A stretch of DNA of 64,000 nt from G965279335 sp965279285 (GTDB taxonomy: Bacteria; Pseudomonadota; Gammaproteobacteria; DSM-16500). The stretch lies in assembly GCA_965279285.1 (NCBI GenBank), contig OZ257148.1, forward strand, positions 1,798,001 to 1,862,000. The letters run 5' to 3'. Below are positions 61,001 to 64,000 of the stretch, piece by piece (position 1 is the stretch's first letter; each line of letters opens with the position of its first letter). Both the position numbers and the translations under genes were made by a program. The notes beneath the pieces were generated by a model. It did not search any database, had not been told where the DNA came from, and saw only the letters and a list, made by a program, of their open reading frames with translations.

Positions 61001-62916
61001 TTTAAAAAAGCGTTTTGGAAATTATCTTTTAAACCATCAATATCAATTTCCTTCCGCTTTTCTTGTACCATATCAAAATCACTGATCCACACAATATTAC
61101 CTTCACGAAAAATAATTTCATGTGGTTTTTCGCCGATAACTCTTAAGCCTAAGTTTTCTAATGTCGGCAATATATCAGACAAAGCAATGGTTTTTTCACG
61201 GTGAAAAAGCTTGAGTCGATATGAAGAAATCCCTGATTTATAAAATAACATTTGCAAGGGTTTTTCTGGCGACAACTCATCCATTTTTCGAATATCATCG
61301 ATTGCTGCTCCAGGTAAGTAATACTCAGTATAACTAGCTGGGAATGCTTTGGCGTATTTAGTAAAGTATTTTAATCCTTGTGCCTCACCTAGCTGAGTAA
61401 TTAAATTTGTTTTTAACTCGTCCGTCCAAGAACGAGAAACTGCAATCAACTTCTGTTCAAGATTATTAATGTCATATTCAACTTGGGTTTTAGGATTAAC
61501 TCGAATAATATAATGAATACGAGCAAGAACAGAATCAGAAAAATAACTGGTAAAACTACATTCAACACCTTCGAATGAATACATTAACACTTCTTGAAAT
61601 GCCAAGCATAATTCAGTATTAAAAATTTCGCGTGGCACATAAACCAAACAGGAATAATAACGACTATAAGAATCCTTGCGCACAAATAAACGAATTTGCC
61701 TTCGCTCTTGTAGTTGTAAAATAGAAACGGTTAAATTAAGTAATTCTTCATGCGTCGCTTGAAATAAATCATCACGTGGTAATGTTTCTAAAATATGAAC
61801 GACTTCTTTGCCACCGTGACTATCGGGCGGAAAGCGTAATTCTTGCGTTATTTTAGCTACTTTATGGCGTAAAAATGGAATACTACGTGGGCTTGAATGA
61901 TAAGCAGTTGAAGTATATAAACCAATAAAGCGACGTTCACCAATTAACTCACCTTGGTCATTAAACCGTTTTACACCGATATAATCGGTATAGGTAGCGC
62001 GGTGTACCGTTGATTTAGTATTCGTTTTTGCAATAATCAAAATATTTTTTGATAAAGCTAATTTTCTTGCTTGCGGTGGTAAGTCTGAATAGCTGCGTGA
62101 AGATAAACTTTCGCTGCCATCACGTAGTACGCCTAAACCTGATCCTGAGATAATTTGGAGAGCTCTATTTTTTTCATTACCAATGAGTCGATAATCACGA
62201 CAACCTAAAAAAGTAAAATTATCATTAATCAACCAACGTAAAAAATCTTTTGATTCTGAAATTTCTAGCGCATCCAATGCAGGAGGATTTTGCTCTAACT
62301 CAATGAGAGATTCTTCGGCTCGATTAACCATTTTTCGCCAATCAGCTACGCTAGCTTCTACGTCGCCTAATACACGTTCAATATTTGCACGGAGTAATTC
62401 CATTGCTTCAGGATCAGTTTGACGGTCGATTTCAAGATAAATAGGTGCTTCAGATGTCGAGTTGGGCTCAATTAAACCCGCAGGCAAAATTTCACTAATT
62501 TGGTTATTTGCATTACGTCTTATTTTTAAGCCACCAAAGTGAATAGCAAAATGGATTTGTAAATCATTCCGATTGACTTCGACACGAATGGAATCAACTA
62601 AAAAAGGAATGTCATCATGAGAAACTTCAATAATCGTATGAGGAGACTGCCAATGATCTTGCTCCATTGTCGGATTAAAAACTTTTACTTTAGATTCGCC
62701 AGGCGCTCGCTGATAAATAAAATTCCAGTGCGATACTAAAGCACCCAGTAAGTCATCAATAGATCGTGCATTCAGGTCAGCTAAGGGAGCTTGCGCATAA
62801 TAACGTTTTGCGAATATTTCAAGCAAAACAACTTGCTCTTCTGGAAGACGGTCTTTAACGTAAACGCGTAATTGATCTAAAATTTCCTGCCGACGATTAT
62901 CACTTTGACTAACCAT
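58075..62916 (-). CDS. NAD-specific glutamate dehydrogenase, large (about 180 kDa) type
   Basis: A 1613-residue enzyme that oxidatively deaminates glutamate to 2-oxoglutarate, with NAD. The long N-terminal part contains the regulatory ACT-like segments. The catalytic part is central and C-terminal, with RGGIRWSDRREDFRTEVLGL, QVKNSVIVPVGAKGGF and VVGIGDMAGDVFGNG (NAD-binding). The length matches the Bac_GDH family, found in Pseudomonas, Legionella and Coxiella. This fits an organism that uses amino acids as carbon source. Monocistronic. Confidence 0.95.
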   Translation of the reverse strand: MVSQSDNRRQEILDQLRVYVKDRLPEEQVVLLEIFAKRYYAQAPLADLNARSIDDLLGALVSHWNFIYQRAPGESKVKVFNPTMEQDHWQSPHTIIEVSHDDIPFLVDSIRVEVNRNDLQIHFAIHFGGLKIRRNANNQISEILPAGLIEPNSTSEAPIYLEIDRQTDPEAMELLRANIERVLGDVEASVADWRKMVNRAEESLIELEQNPPALDALEISESKDFLRWLINDNFTFLGCRDYRLIGNEKNRALQIISGSGLGVLRDGSESLSSRSYSDLPPQARKLALSKNILIIAKTNTKSTVHRATYTDYIGVKRFNDQGELIGERRFIGLYTSTAYHSSPRSIPFLRHKVAKITQELRFPPDSHGGKEVVHILETLPRDDLFQATHEELLNLTVSILQLQERRQIRLFVRKDSYSRYYSCLVYVPREIFNTELCLAFQEVLMYSFEGVECSFTSYFSDSVLARIHYIIRVNPKTQVEYDINNLEQKLIAVSRSWTDELKTNLITQLGEAQGLKYFTKYAKAFPASYTEYYLPGAAIDDIRKMDELSPEKPLQMLFYKSGISSYRLKLFHREKTIALSDILPTLENLGLRVIGEKPHEIIFREGNIVWISDFDMVQEKRKEIDIDGLKDNFQNAFLNIWVRNAEDDGFNRLIITAKLAWNEVAVLRGYVKYLRQTGFTFSQEYIEDALTNNPEISKNLVELFKLRFSPEYSVNDRPDTKDLLTEIDTELDAVTSLDEDRILRRLREIILATTRTNYFQKTADGHPKSYISFKFNPAEITDLPLPRPMFEIFVYSPRVEGVHLRGGKVARGGIRWSDRREDFRTEVLGLMKAQQVKNSVIVPVGAKGGFYPKQLPLGADRDAIMKEVIYCYSTFIRGLLDLTDNIKEGHIIHPENVVIYDEDDTYLVVAADKGTATFSDIANSISKEYHFWLDDAFASGGSAGYDHKKMGITARGAWESVKRHFRELNLDPEKMDFTVVGIGDMAGDVFGNGMLMSKHIKLIGAFNHMHIFLDPNPDAEKSYVERLRLFNLPRSSWADYDLQLISAGGGIFNRSAKSIKLSPEIKQALNVEDDYMVPNDLIRAMLKAPIDLLWNGGIGTFVKASFESHADAGDRTSDSIRIDGNELKARMVGEGGNLGFTQQGRIEYSLNDGIIYTDFIDNSAGVDCSDHEVNIKILLNQLVINNEMTLQQRNELLEKMTDEVAELVLRDNYEQTQMLSLESSVAVSTIDVFKRYMHELEKVGRLNRKLEFLPTENIFVERKANQQGLTRPEIAVLIAYCKMYLKQDIIASDVTDDPYFERYLMMAFPQPLREKYLPQMKEHSLRKEIIATQLGKNVTDHMGINFTERLQHETGASIAFIMRAYVIAESIFDMHDLWRDIESLDFKVSIETQHKMMLQVYLLIRRSSRWFLRNRRPDINVEKTIQEFKKPIQELMQKLPTLLMPVELEDFQKEILAYTELGVPEALATKVASCYILLTALDIVEAARKNNFPVTEIANVYNALGSHMDLSWLREQINHYPMENQWDELARSSYRDDLDRVQRKLSVSVLSLKSKKTNGKTIEAWIQSWMHSNNLFITRWQNLVAEIKSSVTIGFVTFSVALRELFDFAQAGE

Positions 62917-62964
62917 AAAAATCTAAAGCCTCCAACGAATGTTTACGTTTTGTATTTAAAAATC

Positions 62965-63083
62965 GTAACTATTCAGCAGGTAGGTTTGGTGGGCACGCTG
63001 CGCTTTGCCCACCCTACATTAATTATTTTTGTAGGGTGGGCAAAGCGCAGCGTGCCCACCAAACCTACCTGCTGAATAGCCAC
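62965..63083. repeat. Full-length palindromic repeat pair with shortest loop
   Basis: Core arms 62988-63018 and 63030-63060 plus matching outer flanks (GTAACTATTCAGCAGGTAGG from 62965; CCTACCTGCTGAATAGCCAC to 63083). This gives about 54-bp inverted arms with an 11-base loop. The GGTAGG/CCTACC variant is shared by both arms. Confidence 0.9.
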
Positions 63084-63100
63084 AAGAATCTAGGCTAATT

Positions 63101-63769
63101 TTAACGCTTCTTGCTCTTAGTGGCTACCTCATTACGCAAATAAACTGGTAAAACTGCATCAGCAGAACACCATTTTTGTTGCTTAAAGAGTGGAATTGCA
63201 AGTTTTAATACAGCGGCAGCAGTGGGTAAGCAATTTGCATCGCTTATTGAGGGTTGAAATGAAAGTTGATCAGCATAGTTTTGCCAAGCATTCCCCACAC
63301 AGCTCCACTCTTTTATTGGGATTAATGCAGCAGGCACACTCATATTTTCAGTATCTTTTAGCTCAACTAGCCCTTCGCTATTGACTTGATAAAGAGCCCA
63401 GTAAATTTCTTGAATTCTCGCATCAATTGCAACATACAGTTTTTTCCAACCTAGACTGTCATAAGCTGCTTGCGCTAGTGCTGCTAAAGAAGAAATAGGT
63501 ATTAGTGGAATGTTTAATGCATACCCTATCCCTTGAGCAATACTGGTAGCAATGCGAATGCCCGTGAAACTGCCCGGCCCGCAACCCAAAGCAATCGCAT
63601 CTATTTGTTTTATTTGAATATTATTTGCTAAAAGTAATTCATCAATTAAAGGCAGAGTCATTTGGGCATGCTGCATAGGCGCAATTTTATGCAACGCAAT
63701 TATTTTATTTTGTGCATACAAAGCAACAGAACAAGCCGTTGAAGAAGTTTCAATCGCGAGTATATTCAT
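63101..63769 (-). CDS. tsaB: tRNA threonylcarbamoyladenosine biosynthesis protein TsaB
   Basis: A 222-residue ASKHA-fold partner of TsaD in making t6A37 of tRNA. ILAIETSSTACSVAL is the N-terminal phosphate loop, and GCGPGSFTGIRIATSIAQGI is the family signature. The ATG overlaps the stop codon of the helicase gene (ATGA), so the two are translationally coupled; tsaB next to a DinG/YoaA helicase is a known gammaproteobacterial order. Confidence 0.95.
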   Translation of the reverse strand: MNILAIETSSTACSVALYAQNKIIALHKIAPMQHAQMTLPLIDELLLANNIQIKQIDAIALGCGPGSFTGIRIATSIAQGIGYALNIPLIPISSLAALAQAAYDSLGWKKLYVAIDARIQEIYWALYQVNSEGLVELKDTENMSVPAALIPIKEWSCVGNAWQNYADQLSFQPSISDANCLPTAAAVLKLAIPLFKQQKWCSADAVLPVYLRNEVATKSKKR

Positions 63770-64000
63770 GAGTCAAAAAACTCCTGTACTTTAGCTAAGT
63801 TTCTTGTTCTTGGCATATCAGGCAAGCTTTGTAAAAAAGTTTCTCCATAACGAGCAGCAACTAAACGTGGATCACAAATCATCAAAATTCCTCTATCACT
63901 TTGATCACGAATAAGACGCCCCGCTCCTTGTTTAAGAGCAAGTACTGCATTCGGTAATTGAAATGAATTAAAAGGATCTAGTCCTTGTTTTCTCAACATC
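63766..64000 (-). CDS. ATP-dependent helicase of the DinG/YoaA family, C-terminal part only
   Basis: The gene runs off the right edge of the window; only the last 78 codons are seen. PNAVLALKQGAGRLIRDQSD is the helicase motif VI (QGxGRLIR) and ILMICDPRLVAARYGETF is the conserved end of YoaA-type helicases, finishing SLPDMPRTR. These are XPD-like Fe-S helicases that act on DNA damage. The start lies beyond base 64000. Confidence 0.88.
   Translation of the reverse strand, partial: MLRKQGLDPFNSFQLPNAVLALKQGAGRLIRDQSDRGILMICDPRLVAARYGETFLQSLPDMPRTRNLAKVQEFFDS

Noticed and set aside
1..64000. CRISPR array
   Set aside because: The repeats are dispersed palindromes between genes, not regularly spaced direct repeats with unique spacers, and no cas gene is present.
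1..64000. tRNA or rRNA genes, including one as the island's attachment site
   Set aside because: No cloverleaf-like sequence or rRNA segment was recognised in the gaps, including beside the integrase; small ones could still be missed by eye.

Overview
The window looks like a chromosomal segment of an AT-rich gammaproteobacterium of the Legionellales type (Legionella/Coxiella/Berkiella-like). The core genes are gammaproteobacterial: fimV-truA-accD-dedD order, lpxH, yfhM/pbpC, ettA, the large NAD-glutamate dehydrogenase and tsaB. Mixed among them are a Com1-like DsbA-family protein and several very large, signal-less, eukaryote-like proteins of the kind these bacteria inject into host cells. 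No secretion-system gene, tRNA, rRNA or CRISPR array is visible. The species is inference; the gammaproteobacterial affiliation is well supported.

Layout. 1-9.4 kb: small accessory and envelope genes (MASE1 membrane protein, DOT1-like methyltransferase, tdk, cyclic-nucleotide-binding protein, Com1-like protein, M15 peptidase), a complete group II intron (5409-7296), a GH18-like protein and a cation exchanger. 9.8-12.7 kb: a 936-residue coiled-coil protein of unknown function. 12.9-21 kb: divergent alpha-2-macroglobulin gene and pbpC, the latter broken by a frameshift. 21.2-31.6 kb: housekeeping (fimV C-terminal domain, truA, accD, SPOR protein, lpxH, adk, serB-like/serA, ettA, phhA-phhB). 31.8-51.9 kb: a probable genomic island starting with a tyrosine recombinase. 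It carries a cytosolic-type 5'-nucleotidase, a DUF1398 gene, a 1613-residue ankyrin / putative cysteine protease / NACHT / HEAT protein, a truncated LuxR gene, a 1635-residue protein with an N-terminal ADP-ribosyltransferase domain, several unknown proteins and a MazF toxin-antitoxin pair. 51.9-64 kb: ABC exporter, peptidoglycan enzymes (lytic transglycosylase, L,D-transpeptidase, VanX-like dipeptidase), asd, NAD-glutamate dehydrogenase, tsaB and the end of a DinG/YoaA helicase.

The window is seeded with one intergenic palindromic repeat family: 15 loci, most of them paired inverted arms whose core reads GGTGGGCACGCTGCGCTTTG and onward. Full-length arms are about 56 bp and end in GTAACTATTCAGCAG-type sequence. 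Three loci share a conserved 70-bp centre. The family is absent from 31.64 to 53.74 kb, which matches the putative island. The group II intron sits precisely inside one repeat arm, and repeat DNA supplies the stop codons of two genes.

The most interesting content is in the island. One large protein combines an NLR-like NACHT-HEAT architecture with what looks like a permuted papain-type protease (His248, Asp266/Asn267, Gln395/Cys400). The other has a complete R-S-E ADP-ribosyltransferase triad (Arg42, STS 86-88, E140-x-E142) ahead of a glycine-zipper hydrophobic region. Both are candidates for host-directed effectors or, for the NACHT protein, a defence NTPase.
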